The notes under the pieces were generated by a model. The model worked only from the letters and a program-made list of their open reading frames with translations, searched no databases and had not been told where the DNA came from. A stretch of DNA of 6,582 nucleotides, from positions 1 through 6,582 of the forward strand of contig JALUZN010000386.1 in the NCBI GenBank assembly GCA_027011835.1, read 5' to 3'. Both the position numbers and the translations under genes were made by a program. The DNA is from Draconibacterium sp. (GTDB lineage Bacteria; Bacteroidota; Bacteroidia; Bacteroidales; Prolixibacteraceae). Position 1 is the first letter of the stretch. The number at the start of each line of letters is the position of its first letter. Of the stretch, positions 6,441-6,582 are shown one piece after another.

Positions 6441-6582
6441 ATGAAAAAAAGCGAATATTCAAGGCGCAAATTTATCAAACAGAATTCTATTGCCGGAGTG
6501 GGAGCAATTATTACTCCTTCAATTATTTCTAGTATCAGGAAGGAGACCGATGTTCCTGCAATTCTTGGTGGCAAACCTGTAC
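6441..6582 (+). CDS. Tat-exported protein, probable DegT/DnrJ/EryC1/StrS aminotransferase-like, 3'-truncated
   Basis: Only the first 47 codons are in the window; the frame runs open off the right edge. The start at 6441 opens with a textbook twin-arginine signal: SRRKFIK at residues 7-13, then a mildly hydrophobic stretch (17-30), so a folded, cofactor-loaded protein is expected to be exported. After the signal, residues 39-47 read PAILGGKPV. This closely resembles the 'LAIxGGxPV' opening of PLP-dependent DegT/DnrJ/EryC1/StrS sugar aminotransferases, which transfer an amino group to a keto-sugar. That is recognition from nine residues only, so the family call is tentative. It could instead be another Tat-secreted enzyme, such as an exported oxidoreductase. 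It follows the Gfo/Idh/MocA gene after 79 bp without a clear terminator, so it may belong to the same operon. The start has no Shine-Dalgarno, only a T/A-rich leader. Coding status is firm and the Tat signal is strong. Confidence 0.7.
   Translation, partial: MKKSEYSRRKFIKQNSIAGVGAIITPSIISSIRKETDVPAILGGKPV

Overview
The window is AT-rich (roughly 38-40% G+C by eye). It carries five genes on the + strand, all read in the same direction: two are cut by the window edges and three are complete. Several features point to Bacteroidota, probably a polysaccharide-degrading lineage such as the Marinilabiliales/Prolixibacteraceae. These are the A-rich leaders without a Shine-Dalgarno in front of several genes, the secreted GH31 glycosidase beside a lipoprotein esterase, and the Tat-signal protein of the 'SRRKFIK' type. 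The lineage is an inference from style; no marker gene is present.

Layout: (1) 1-590, the C-terminal part of a carbon-nitrogen hydrolase of the nitrilase superfamily. (2) 619-3006, a secreted GH31 glycoside hydrolase with both catalytic aspartates but several altered sugar-binding positions. (3) 3007-3211, a 205-bp gap holding a long imperfect hairpin (3092-3167), a small hairpin (3071-3091) and a 10-bp inverted repeat that could compete with the long hairpin. (4) 3212-5299, a lipoprotein with an intact N-terminal alpha/beta-hydrolase (esterase-like) domain and a second, apparently degenerate hydrolase-like half. (5) 5306-6361, a cytoplasmic Gfo/Idh/MocA NAD(P)-dependent oxidoreductase starting 6 bp after the esterase. 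(6) 6441-6582, the start of a Tat-exported protein whose short visible mature part resembles the N-terminus of DegT/DnrJ/EryC1/StrS PLP-dependent aminotransferases.

Read together, this looks like part of a carbohydrate-catabolic cluster. An exported glycosidase and an envelope esterase would trim a decorated (acylated) glycoside or oligosaccharide. A sugar dehydrogenase would act on a product in the cytoplasm, and the amidase-like protein and the aminotransferase-like protein hint at nitrogen in the substrate or product. No SusC/SusD pair, sulfatase, transporter or regulator lies in the window, so the substrate cannot be named. The first two genes are probably one transcription unit (28-bp gap). 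The esterase and oxidoreductase form a second, and the Tat protein may belong to it (79-bp gap). No RNA gene, CRISPR array or insertion sequence was seen.
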